A stretch of 43,144 bases of DNA from Flavobacteriales bacterium (lineage in GTDB: Bacteria > Bacteroidota > Bacteroidia > Flavobacteriales_D > Crocinitomicaceae): contig CANMUN010000019.1 in the NCBI GenBank assembly GCA_947500875.1, forward strand, positions 1 to 43,144, written 5' to 3'. A model generated the notes under the pieces. It was not told the DNA's origin. It did no database searches and worked only from the letters and a program-made list of their open reading frames with translations. Shown piece by piece: positions 1 to 8,384 of the stretch. The first letter of the stretch is position 1, and the number at the start of each line of letters is the position of its first letter. The translations under genes and the position numbers were made by a program.

Positions 1-837
1 ACGATCGAGAAGAAAATCAAGCAGGCTGAGCGGGAACGAAAAGAACTTGCAGGCATTCGTAAAATCGCTCGTGAACGTTCGAAAAAAGCGAGTTTGCACA
101 ACAAGAAATTGCGCGATTGCCGAATTCATTTAACGGATTTAAAAGACCCTAGAAGGGAAGAAACCACCTTATTCATCACGGAGGGGGATTCTGCAAGCGG
201 TTCCATTACCAAATCCAGAGACGTAAACACCCAGGCGGTTTTCTCGCTGCGAGGCAAACCCTTGAACGTGTATGGGCTTACTAAGAAAGTGGTGTACGAA
301 AACGAGGAATTCAACCTCGTGCAAGCGGCCTTGGATATCGAGGAAGATTTGGACAACTTGCGTTACAATCGAATCGTTATCGCTACCGATGCCGATGTCG
401 ACGGGATGCATATTCGCATGCTGTTGTTGACCTTCTTTTTGCAGTTTTTCCCGGATTTGGTAAAACGCAACCATGTTTATGTCTTGCAAACCCCATTGTT
501 CCGGGTTAGAAATAAAAAGAAAACCATTTACTGTTATTCCGAAGAGGAGCGCAGGAGTGCTATTCAAGAATTGGGTAAAGCCCCAGAGATTACGCGATTT
601 AAGGGATTGGGGGAGATTTCACCGGATGAATTCGTTCATTTTATCGGAGCAGATATACGACTCGAACCGGTATTGTTGAGCAAAGAAGCCTCGATTGATT
701 CCATCCTTTCTTATTTTATGGGTAAAAACACCCCCGAACGTCAAGATTTCATCATTGAAAACCTTCGAGTGGAAAAAGATGAAGCAGGGGAGGCTCCCAT
801 AGCCACAGAAGACAATTCAGAACAAGAAGTAGCATAG
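1..837 (+). CDS. parE: DNA topoisomerase IV subunit B (type IIA topoisomerase ATPase/TOPRIM subunit), 3' part
   Basis: This is the C-terminal part of a GyrB/ParE-type subunit. The frame is open from base 1, so the ATPase domain lies outside the window. It begins with a charged linker and then the TOPRIM domain: TEGDSASGS carries the catalytic Glu (codon 181-183), and [10 protein letters not shown] carries the metal-binding Asp cluster (codons 388-402). The tail contains RFKGLGEIS, the usual GyrB/ParE C-terminal signature. The protein pairs with subunit A to decatenate or relax DNA using ATP. It ends three bases before the next ATG, so the two subunits form an operon. I call it topoisomerase IV rather than gyrase because of the adjacent long A subunit and the Bacteroidota-type sequence; gyrase B is the less likely alternative. 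An in-frame TTG at 94 is internal and not the start. Confidence 0.93.
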   Translation, partial: TIEKKIKQAERERKELAGIRKIARERSKKASLHNKKLRDCRIHLTDLKDPRREETTLFITEGDSASGSITKSRDVNTQAVFSLRGKPLNVYGLTKKVVYENEEFNLVQAALDIEEDLDNLRYNRIVIATDADVDGMHIRMLLLTFFLQFFPDLVKRNHVYVLQTPLFRVRNKKKTIYCYSEEERRSAIQELGKAPEITRFKGLGEISPDEFVHFIGADIRLEPVLLSKEASIDSILSYFMGKNTPERQDFIIENLRVEKDEAGEAPIATEDNSEQEVA

Positions 838-840
838 ACA

Positions 841-3528
841 ATGGCGGAAGACGAAATCGATCATAATTCATCCTCTGAAGAACATAACCCCTTCGAAAAT
901 AAGAAGGTGGATGAGACCATTGTGCCGGTCAGTGGACTCTATGAAAACTGGTTTTTAGATTACGCCAGTTATGTTATTCTCGAAAGGGCCGTTCCTTCGT
1001 TGCAGGACGGTTTAAAACCCGTTCAACGCCGAATCTTGCATTCCATGCGCGAAATGGAAGACGGGCGCTACAACAAAGTCGCCAACATCATTGGGAATAC
1101 GATGAAGTATCACCCGCACGGTGATGCCTCTATTGGTGATGCCTTAGTGCAGATAGGGCAGAAGGACCTCATGATCGATTGCCAAGGAAACTGGGGAAAT
1201 ACGTTAACAGGAGATGGAGCAGCTGCGGCCCGTTACATTGAAGCGCGCTTGTCCAAGTTTGCGTTGCACGTGGCGTTCAATCCCAAAACGACGACGTGGC
1301 TTTCTTCCTATGACGGCAGGAATAAAGAGCCCGAGAATTTACCGATGAAATTCCCCTTGCTTCTGGCACAAGGTGCTGAAGGAATTGCGGTGGGAATGGC
1401 GTGCAAGTTCCTTCCGCACAATTTCATCGAACTCATTGATAATTCCATCAACCATTTGCGCGGACGCAAGGTGGAAATCGTTCCTGATTTTCCTAACGGA
1501 GGAATGGCCGATTTTACGAACTACAACGACGGTCTGCGCGGAGGTAGGGTTCGGGTTCGAGCTAAAATTAAAAAGGCGGATACCAAAACGCTTATCATAC
1601 ATGAGATTCCCTACGGCACCACCACGACTTCGCTGATAGAATCGATTCTCAAGGCCAATGAAAAAGGAAAAATCAAAGTAAAAAAAATCGAGGATAATAC
1701 GTCTTCTGAGGCAGAAATCATCATCCATCTGACCCCCGGAGTTTCTCCGGACAAGACCATCGATGCCTTGTACGCATTTACGGACTGTGAGGTGTCGATT
1801 TCTCCCAATTCTTCGATCATTGACGGCGACAAGCCAAGGTTTTTAGGGGTGTCGGAGATTTTAAAAATCAATACCGATCATACCGTCGCCTTGCTCAAAC
1901 TTGAGTTGGAAATACGTCTGGATGAATTGCAGCGTCAATGGCATTTCTCCACCTTAGAGAAGTTGTTCATTAATCATGAAATGTACATTGATTTTAAGCT
2001 TTACAGCGATCGAGAGTCCTTGTACACGTACCTTTATGACCGTTTTAAACCCTTTAAGAAGCAGTTGATTCGTGAGATTGTCGATGAGGACCTGCACAAA
2101 TTGACGCAGATTCCGATGATACGTATCACGCGTTTTGACGGAGCGAAAGCCGATGAAGCCTTGCTGAAAATCGAAGAAGAAGTGGCTCAGGTAAAACACC
2201 ATTTAGAGAATTTGGTGGATTATGCTGTGGAGTATTTCAAGGATTTAAAGAAGCGTTTTGGACAAGGAAGGGAGCGTAAGACAGAAATTAAAGTCTTCGA
2301 TACCATCAGTGCTACGAAGGTCATCATCGCAAATCGTAAACTATACGTTGATACCGAGGAAGGATTCATTGGTTATGGGTTGCGTAAGAATGAGCCTGTG
2401 GGGGACTGTTCTGAAATCGACGACGTCATTTGCTTTTTCTCCTCAGGGAAAATGATGGTGACAAAGGTCGCCGACAAGAAATTTGTAGGGAAGGGATTGG
2501 TTTATGCGGCGGTTTGGAAAAAAGGAGATACCCGTACCATTTACCACATGTTCTATCAGGATGGAATAGGCGGGGATACCTACATGAAACGTTTCTATGT
2601 TAATTCCATTACGCGGGATACGGAATACGATTTAACCAAAGGAACGAAAAGTTCGAAACTCCTGTATTTTTCCGTTCATCCCAACGGTGAACGTGAAGTA
2701 ATTACGGTATTGCTTCGCCCTCGTCCGCATTTGAAACGCTTGAAATGGGACATCGATTTGGGGGAACTGTTGATCAAAGGAAGGAATTCAGCGGGCAACC
2801 GGGTAACTAAGGAAATTATCCAAAAAATCGTTCAAAAAGAAGTGGGCGGTAGTACCCTTGCTGCGCGTAAAATTTGGTACGACGAGGTAGTGGGCCGCTT
2901 GAACGACGAAGGTCGTGGCCGCTTTATTGGCGATTTCAAAGGCGATGATCGCATCCTTACCCTTTATAAGAACGGCGATTACCGATTAAGTTCTTTCGAT
3001 CTTTCCAACCATTTTGACGAGGATATGATTCACCTCGAAAAATGGGTGCCTCGACGTCCTATTTCGTGCGTGTATTTCGACCCGGAGAAGGAAATTAATT
3101 TCGTTAAGCGATTCTTGTGCGAAGTGCTTTCCGATAAACGCGTTTCCTTCATCAGCGAAACGGAAGGTTCTTACTTACAAGTAGTCTCAACGGCCTACCG
3201 TCCTGAAGTTCGCGTGGTCTTTAATAAATTGCTCAAAGAAACCAAAAACCTTCCGGACCTGGTCTTGAATTTGGCAGACATGATCGATGTTAAAGGCATG
3301 AAAGCTCAAGGGAATCAAGTGACCAAAATGAAGGTCAAGGAAATCATTCTGACCCATGCTATTGGTGAAGGTAAGGAGCCTTGGCCTTCCGAGGAGGAAG
3401 TTCCGTTTGAGATTGAAGGAGAAATTGAGAAAGGAGCCGTGGATGAGGACCCATCAGCGGGAGAAACTTCGGTAGAATGGGATTTCACCAAGAAAAACGA
3501 CGACGGTACGCCAACGCTGTTTGATTAA
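841..3528 (+). CDS. parC: DNA topoisomerase IV subunit A (DNA gyrase/topo IV subunit A family)
   Basis: The 895-residue breakage-reunion subunit of a type IIA topoisomerase. The winged-helix/tower part is recognisable from about residue 30, with GLKPVQRRIL, YHPHGDASIGD (about 90-100) and the active-site tyrosine in AAARYIEARLS (Tyr132 by my count). A coiled-coil/tower region follows. From about residue 480 the sequence is beta-rich and degenerate like a C-terminal DNA-wrapping pinwheel, and an acidic tail ends the protein. The position equivalent to the quinolone-resistance Ser83 of E. coli GyrA is Ala96, while the Asp87 equivalent is kept (Asp100). It directly follows parE (three-base gap). 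Its TAA stop shares the TTAA palindrome with the stop of the convergent beta-helix gene. Confidence 0.94.
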   Translation: MAEDEIDHNSSSEEHNPFENKKVDETIVPVSGLYENWFLDYASYVILERAVPSLQDGLKPVQRRILHSMREMEDGRYNKVANIIGNTMKYHPHGDASIGDALVQIGQKDLMIDCQGNWGNTLTGDGAAAARYIEARLSKFALHVAFNPKTTTWLSSYDGRNKEPENLPMKFPLLLAQGAEGIAVGMACKFLPHNFIELIDNSINHLRGRKVEIVPDFPNGGMADFTNYNDGLRGGRVRVRAKIKKADTKTLIIHEIPYGTTTTSLIESILKANEKGKIKVKKIEDNTSSEAEIIIHLTPGVSPDKTIDALYAFTDCEVSISPNSSIIDGDKPRFLGVSEILKINTDHTVALLKLELEIRLDELQRQWHFSTLEKLFINHEMYIDFKLYSDRESLYTYLYDRFKPFKKQLIREIVDEDLHKLTQIPMIRITRFDGAKADEALLKIEEEVAQVKHHLENLVDYAVEYFKDLKKRFGQGRERKTEIKVFDTISATKVIIANRKLYVDTEEGFIGYGLRKNEPVGDCSEIDDVICFFSSGKMMVTKVADKKFVGKGLVYAAVWKKGDTRTIYHMFYQDGIGGDTYMKRFYVNSITRDTEYDLTKGTKSSKLLYFSVHPNGEREVITVLLRPRPHLKRLKWDIDLGELLIKGRNSAGNRVTKEIIQKIVQKEVGGSTLAARKIWYDEVVGRLNDEGRGRFIGDFKGDDRILTLYKNGDYRLSSFDLSNHFDEDMIHLEKWVPRRPISCVYFDPEKEINFVKRFLCEVLSDKRVSFISETEGSYLQVVSTAYRPEVRVVFNKLLKETKNLPDLVLNLADMIDVKGMKAQGNQVTKMKVKEIILTHAIGEGKEPWPSEEEVPFEIEGEIEKGAVDEDPSAGETSVEWDFTKKNDDGTPTLFD

Positions 3529-4922
3529 AAGGATACAAATACCTTTTGATTGCTTGATCCGTTACTTAGCCAATAGATTCCTGAAGCCAAACGCAATGGA
3601 AGTTCGTTGGTTCCTGCGGGAAGTGTACCTTTCCAAACGATCCCACCTGCGGCATTGCATACCACCAAAGCGTTCGCTTTTGGAAGGTTGACTTGGATGG
3701 ATGTTCCGTCATACCAGGTGGACCATTCATTATCCAGTTCGCTCAATTGAGCAGCCCCCAAATTAACCTTGCTAACATAGTTGATAATGGTCTGACAGGA
3801 ATCGTCGTAGATGGCATAATTGACCAAGCCTCGTGTGATGTCGTCATACCCGTCAAAAATTCCGTTTTCGATGACCGCAGAGTCTTGGGAACAGAAGCAG
3901 TTTAAATTGACTTGGAAGTTTTTGTCGGTAAGGTTTTCCAAGTTGTGAATGCTGTTGTAACAAAGGCTGTTGTCGTTGATTTGTGTGGTATTCGGATCGT
4001 AGGCTAATACTTGAATTCCAATCGCATTGTTGTTAATCTCGTTTTGCGTAACGTTGCATGCGTCACCCATCTTCAGCGCGACATTGTTGTTTACAAAAGT
4101 ATTGTTATCGATGTTGCAGGAGGATGTCCCTTCAATGCCTGTCGCATTGCCGTCGAACAAACAATTGGTGACGGTGATTCCTGCAGTTTCCATGAATCCA
4201 AAAGTGTTGTTGATGAATTGGCAGTTGGAAACGGTTCCAGATGAACCGATAATGTTGTTCTGGTTACCCATGAAAAGGCAGTTGTTAACATTGATATTAT
4301 TGCACCAAGTAACCGAGCAAAAGTTGTTGATAAACTGTGAGTTATTGGCCACCATAGAGCCTCCGATGAGTTGAGCTGCTTGACCAACGCCGTTGGATTC
4401 GAACGTACAATTATTGTAGACCAAGTTCGCGTTCAGCTGTAGTGCATAGTTGTTGGAGCGGAAAACGCAATGGTCAAAGTTGTAGGTTTCACCTACTTGA
4501 GCCACATCGTTGTAGATTCCATACCAGGTGTTGTGCAATTCAAAGTGATTCATCTGCACATTACCTCCTTGGCTTCCTTTAATGCGTATTCCCTCCCAGT
4601 TGTAAAATCCTAAGGAGGTGTCTGAACTGGTGATTACGATGGGGGCATTGATGGTTCCGTTGGCTATTAGGCTCCCACGGACTTCTAGGTATAAATAATT
4701 CCCGGTATTAAATGAATAATCGGCACTTACAATAACTTCTACACCTGGTTCAATGGTAAGTGTTCTGTTAGGGAAAACGACGATAGAACCGGTGACCAGG
4801 TAGGGACTGCCTGCCAAAGTCCACGTAGTGTTTTGATAAATCCCTCCCGAAACCGACGTTTGAGCTGAATAACTCGTCATAAAAACGAAAATAAGTGATA
4901 TTGAAAGAACTATATTTTTCAT
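3525..4922 (-). CDS. Secreted right-handed parallel beta-helix protein with T9SS sorting domain (paralogue 1)
   Basis: A 465-residue exported protein. Residues 1-21 form a signal peptide ending in SYSAQ. Residues about 25-60 (VSGGIYQNTTWTL, then a VEPGV stretch) are the opening cap found in many Bacteroidota beta-helix proteins. Residues about 60-340 are Asn-rich with repeated N-N-x-F / N-C-x-F turns, typical of pectate-lyase-like parallel beta-helices (NosD/PbH1 repeats). The last ~80 residues, ending in GIYWLSNGSSNQKVFVSF, look like a type A T9SS C-terminal sorting domain, which implies secretion across the outer membrane and surface attachment or release. It lies 11 bases downstream of a paralogue on the same strand, so both are probably co-transcribed. 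No polysaccharide-lyase catalytic residues could be assigned, so substrate and activity are unknown. Confidence 0.85.
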   Translation of the reverse strand: MKNIVLSISLIFVFMTSYSAQTSVSGGIYQNTTWTLAGSPYLVTGSIVVFPNRTLTIEPGVEVIVSADYSFNTGNYLYLEVRGSLIANGTINAPIVITSSDTSLGFYNWEGIRIKGSQGGNVQMNHFELHNTWYGIYNDVAQVGETYNFDHCVFRSNNYALQLNANLVYNNCTFESNGVGQAAQLIGGSMVANNSQFINNFCSVTWCNNINVNNCLFMGNQNNIIGSSGTVSNCQFINNTFGFMETAGITVTNCLFDGNATGIEGTSSCNIDNNTFVNNNVALKMGDACNVTQNEINNNAIGIQVLAYDPNTTQINDNSLCYNSIHNLENLTDKNFQVNLNCFCSQDSAVIENGIFDGYDDITRGLVNYAIYDDSCQTIINYVSKVNLGAAQLSELDNEWSTWYDGTSIQVNLPKANALVVCNAAGGIVWKGTLPAGTNELPLRLASGIYWLSNGSSNQKVFVSF

Positions 4923-4933
4923 GGGTTGTAAAT

Positions 4934-6343
4934 TTAAATTTTAATAATTCGTCGAAGAATGTTGGTTTCGTTTATACTTGACAAAAAGTAAATACCCTGT
5001 GGCAAGGTGCTCAAGTCAAAAATATTGTTCGAATTTGAATCCAGTTGGTAGGTTTTCCCAAAAGGATCAATTAAAGTAATTGATCGAATTTCAAGGACTT
5101 TGTTACTTAAAAAGACCAGTTCATCACCAACCGGATTCTGAAAAGCAATGTCCAGGTTCGTTACATCATTTAAACCTGCCGGCGCATTGAATTTCATCAC
5201 GGTTTGATACGCATTCGTGCATGAGCTGTCGAAAATTTGGTAATTGATGAGTCCTTTCGTGATGTCGTCGTAACCGTCAATTAAATACTGCTCAGTGGTC
5301 GCAGAATCTATACCGCAAAAACAATTGGTGAGGAGCGAATAATTGACGTTGGTGTTATTGTCAACGTTGAAGTTCACGTTACTGCAGATTTCGTTGTCTT
5401 GAACCATTGGAGCATTCGCTGAGCTGCTGATATCCGAAATTCGAACACCTCCCATGTTGTTGTTGATTTGATTGTTGGTTAGTTCGGTATGTACCGAAAT
5501 ATTGACCCCCAATTCGTTATACTCAATGACATTGTTTTTAATTTGACAGTCGTAAGAGCCTTGAATCCCAACGGCATTGTCAAGCAAGGTGCAGTTCTCG
5601 ATAAGGCCGTTGTTCGGCCCGCTAATTCCTGAGAGGTTGTTTTGAAAAAGGCAGTCGGCGATGTACATGGAGTCAAATACCGCTGAGGCAAAAACAACGC
5701 CGTTCGCATTTTCGAGAAACGTTGAGTTGGTTAGCGTAAATACAGTACCGTAAGCAAAAATGGCGGTATTGTTATCTTGAAAATAGCAATTATTCAAGGT
5801 GAAATAACTCCATCCGTAAACGGCCACTTCGTTTCCTCTGAATTGACAATTATTTAATATAACCTCATTTGCGACCGAAATGGCTTGTCCGCAATGGGAA
5901 AAACGACAACCTGTGTATTGATACAAAGGCAAAGCTGACTCATAAGCAAAAGGTGTTAAAGCATTCGAAAGGTGAAAGTAATTCGCGTTCAGTATACCGC
6001 CCTGCGTCGAGGTGCATTTGAATCCTTCCCAACCAATGTTTGTGGTATCCACCATGGTTTTGACAATAATCGGTGCTTGGTTGGTTCCCAAAAGATTTAA
6101 GGTGCCTCGCGTTTCGATGTAAATATTCGCTGTGTTGGAATTGTTAATCAACAAGGTAACACCGGGTTCAACCGTGAGAGTCGCGCCGGGAAAAACAACC
6201 ACCGACCCGTTTACCTGGTAGGGACTGTTCGCCAACGTCCATGTAGTGTTTTGGTAGATGCCACCTGAGACCATGGTTTGTGCATTCGCACTACCCTCGT
6301 ACAAGAGCAATAGAGCAACAAGTAAGAGTGGTATTTTTTTCAT
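4934..6343 (-). CDS. Secreted right-handed parallel beta-helix protein with T9SS sorting domain (paralogue 2)
   Basis: A 469-residue paralogue of the gene just downstream. It has a signal peptide (MKKIPLLLVALLLLYEGS to the NAQ cleavage region), the same opening cap (MVSGGIYQNTTWTLANSPY) and VEPGV motif, then an Asn-rich beta-helix from about residue 60 to 340. A shared late motif reads DGYDDITKGLINYQIFDSSC here and DGYDDITRGLVNYAIYDDSC in the partner. The end (LPQGIYFLSS, then LRRIIKI) fits a type A T9SS C-terminal domain. The two middles differ much more than the ends, consistent with an old tandem duplication. Likely a surface or secreted carbohydrate-binding or adhesive protein; enzymatic activity cannot be shown from sequence alone. 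Confidence 0.85.
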   Translation of the reverse strand: MKKIPLLLVALLLLYEGSANAQTMVSGGIYQNTTWTLANSPYQVNGSVVVFPGATLTVEPGVTLLINNSNTANIYIETRGTLNLLGTNQAPIIVKTMVDTTNIGWEGFKCTSTQGGILNANYFHLSNALTPFAYESALPLYQYTGCRFSHCGQAISVANEVILNNCQFRGNEVAVYGWSYFTLNNCYFQDNNTAIFAYGTVFTLTNSTFLENANGVVFASAVFDSMYIADCLFQNNLSGISGPNNGLIENCTLLDNAVGIQGSYDCQIKNNVIEYNELGVNISVHTELTNNQINNNMGGVRISDISSSANAPMVQDNEICSNVNFNVDNNTNVNYSLLTNCFCGIDSATTEQYLIDGYDDITKGLINYQIFDSSCTNAYQTVMKFNAPAGLNDVTNLDIAFQNPVGDELVFLSNKVLEIRSITLIDPFGKTYQLDSNSNNIFDLSTLPQGIYFLSSINETNILRRIIKI

Positions 6344-6368
6344 AACCTTGTAACAAATTTGAACTCAT

Positions 6369-6884
6369 ATGGTTCGTTGCTGGAGAAAGACTGGGCTTGG
6401 TTTAATGATTTGGTGGGTTGTCGCTGCTACCGGCTCCTTCGCCCAAAAGACCGTGCCTTCTCCTTCGGTGAATTACAGCTTCGGAATGCAACGAATGGAC
6501 TTCTTTCATCAGCTTGGGTTTTCGCTTCGTATGAAGTCGTTCCGTATAGAAATCCAACAAGCCTTTGGTCAGCGCAGTGCTGCCTCTGGGGTATTATTCG
6601 CCCAGACGGGACTGCAGTGTTCTTATCCATTCGCTCGAAAGGCGGTGGAGTTTTCGCCCTATCTTCGGCTTAATTACGGTAGGCTCGCAGGGCCATTTGC
6701 CTTCAATTATTACCGCATGGAACTCGGACAACAGCTCAGCTTGCCTTTAAATCGAATGCACATTTTCCCCTTGGACCCCTTTCTTTCAACAGGGATTTCC
6801 CAAGCCTGGGAACAGCACCATAAAGCCGTTCATTCCTTTTTAGATTTTTCCCTCTTCCTTGGTGTTCGTTATGCGTTTGATTAG
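6369..6884 (+). CDS. Predicted outer-membrane beta-barrel-like protein, function unknown
   Basis: A 171-residue protein starting at an ATG, with a hydrophobic signal peptide (cleavage probably after SFAQ, about residue 26). The mature part is rich in alternating aromatic/polar residues (VNYSFGMQRM, SPYLRLNYGRL, FLGVRYAFD). It ends in an aromatic-containing strand, as expected for a small outer-membrane barrel. I recognise no specific family. Its 3' end overlaps the start of the next lipoprotein gene by 14 bases, so the two are probably translated together. It is divergent from the beta-helix pair, with only 25 bases between the starts. Confidence 0.7.
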   Translation: MVRCWRKTGLGLMIWWVVAATGSFAQKTVPSPSVNYSFGMQRMDFFHQLGFSLRMKSFRIEIQQAFGQRSAASGVLFAQTGLQCSYPFARKAVEFSPYLRLNYGRLAGPFAFNYYRMELGQQLSLPLNRMHIFPLDPFLSTGISQAWEQHHKAVHSFLDFSLFLGVRYAFD

Positions 6885-7644
6885 TTTATTTATCCCTTTA
6901 TTATTCGTTCTAGGATGCAGCAAGCGAAGCGATAGCTCAACCCAAATTTTTGGCCACGCGGCCACAGGGCTGAACATTTCGAACGCAATTTATTACAACA
7001 ACACTCGCGAAGCGATCGATTATGCCTTGAGCCTGCCGCAGTGCAGCGGGGTAGAGGTCGATGTAAGAATGGACGCCAACGGTCAATTATGGTTATTTCA
7101 CGACGAAACCTTGGAGTCTTCCACCGATTTAAACGGTGCCGTAGAAACCTCCACAACAGCTTACTTGGCATCGGGGAGGTATCGTTCGTTGAAGCAAGAA
7201 CCTTTGGCGGCTTTAACTTCGGATTTAGTCAATGTTTTACATAAAGGAAAGACCTTTCTCGACATGAAAGGTAGTTCAGTTGCGAATAAAGATTCGCTGC
7301 TCGCTTCCTTGTTGTCCTTGAATTTGGATACCGCGCAGTTTAGCCTAATTGTACCAACGGAAGCGCTTTTTCACCTCTTCAAAAATCGATTTCCTACCTA
7401 TCTTGCCCTGCATGAATTTTCTGATTTAAGCAGTTCCCTTCTTGAAAGCGAACCTGAACTTCGGGGAATTTGCATCCGAAATGAAAAGATCACCCGAGAA
7501 CAGGTCAACTTCCTAAAATCCATTCATAAAAAAACCCTTATTTACGAAGTTCGTTCTCCAAAAGGAATTGCCAGCGCCTTGAATAAAAATCCCGACGCTT
7601 TGTTGTCCGATGATTTAAAATTGGCTATTGGCCTGCGCTATTGA
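6871..7644 (+). CDS. Glycerophosphodiester phosphodiesterase-like lipoprotein
   Basis: A 257-residue predicted lipoprotein from the ATG at 6871; an upstream in-frame TTG at 6859 is less likely. Residues 1-16 form a signal peptide with lipobox FVLGC (Cys16). The rest matches the glycerophosphodiester phosphodiesterase (GDPD) TIM-barrel pattern: His29 where the HRG motif should be, GVEVDVRMD (Glu62, Asp64; metal ligands in known members) and LFHDETL (His77; second catalytic His). The Arg and Gly of HRG are replaced (GHAATG), so this is a divergent member. If active, it would hydrolyse glycerophosphodiesters at the periplasmic face; it could also be a non-catalytic relative. It overlaps the preceding gene by 14 bases and the convergent terC gene by 7. 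Confidence 0.72.
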   Translation: MRLISLFIPLLFVLGCSKRSDSSTQIFGHAATGLNISNAIYYNNTREAIDYALSLPQCSGVEVDVRMDANGQLWLFHDETLESSTDLNGAVETSTTAYLASGRYRSLKQEPLAALTSDLVNVLHKGKTFLDMKGSSVANKDSLLASLLSLNLDTAQFSLIVPTEALFHLFKNRFPTYLALHEFSDLSSSLLESEPELRGICIRNEKITREQVNFLKSIHKKTLIYEVRSPKGIASALNKNPDALLSDDLKLAIGLRY

Positions 7645-8384
7645 GCCTTATTTCTTCGAATGCGCATGTTCAACAATTCAACGAACATGGAAAATCCGAA
7701 CCCGAAATAAATGTAACCCTTTGGAATGTTATGTCCAAAGGCTTCAGCCACCAAGAAAACGCCAATCATCAGTAAAAAACTGAGGGCAATGGTTTTAATG
7801 GTCGGATTTTTCTGAATGAAATCGCTGATAATTCCTGAAAATCGTATCATTACCAACATGGAAATAAGCACCGATAAATAAACAATGGCAATGGGGTCGG
7901 CGTTTAATTCTTTTTCCATACCGTTGGTCATTCCTATTGCTGATATTACCGAATCAAAACTGAACACGATATCCACCAAGACAATTTGTGTTACCACACT
8001 TTGAAAGGTAAGTTCATTTTTCGAGGTTTTTTCTTCTTCGTGCTTAACGCTCCGGTGCATTTCCAAGGTGCTTTTGTAAATGAGAAACAAGCCACCAACC
8101 AACAAAACCAAATCCTCGTAATTAAACTCACCAAACCAAGGCGCGTAAATCGGCTCAATTAAATGGATTAATAGACTCAGCATCCCTAACAGCACAAAGC
8201 GAATAATTAGTGCCAAGGTGAGTCCCAAGGAACGAGCGCGGTTCTTTAACGCAGGGTTTTTCATTTTATCGGTAATGATGGAAATGAAAATCACGTTGTC
8301 GATGCCTAAAACTACTTCTAACAGTGAAAGGAGCAACAAATACAACCAACCCTGGTATTGGAGAAAAATTTCGAAGTATTCCAT
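7638..8384 (-). CDS. TerC family integral membrane protein
   Basis: A 248-residue multi-pass membrane protein. The TerC family signature is clear: LEVVLGIDNVIFISII at about residues 22-37, with the acidic Glu/Asp pair inside the first hydrophobic segment, and a second similar element VDIVFSFDSVISAIGM around residues 137-152. About seven hydrophobic segments are visible. TerC proteins (Alx, MeeF/YceF and YkoY relatives) export manganese or other divalent metals, or supply metal to exported enzymes. The start codon shares a base with the menD stop (TAATG), so it is translationally coupled to the menaquinone operon. It converges on the GDPD-like gene with a 7-base overlap. Metal specificity cannot be read from the sequence. 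Confidence 0.9.
   Translation of the reverse strand: MEYFEIFLQYQGWLYLLLLSLLEVVLGIDNVIFISIITDKMKNPALKNRARSLGLTLALIIRFVLLGMLSLLIHLIEPIYAPWFGEFNYEDLVLLVGGLFLIYKSTLEMHRSVKHEEEKTSKNELTFQSVVTQIVLVDIVFSFDSVISAIGMTNGMEKELNADPIAIVYLSVLISMLVMIRFSGIISDFIQKNPTIKTIALSFLLMIGVFLVAEAFGHNIPKGYIYFGFGFSMFVELLNMRIRRNKAQ

Noticed and set aside
169-567. Long reading frame on the minus strand opposite parE
   Set aside because: It is antisense to a strongly conserved TOPRIM domain and its product shows no domain; a by-product of codon bias.
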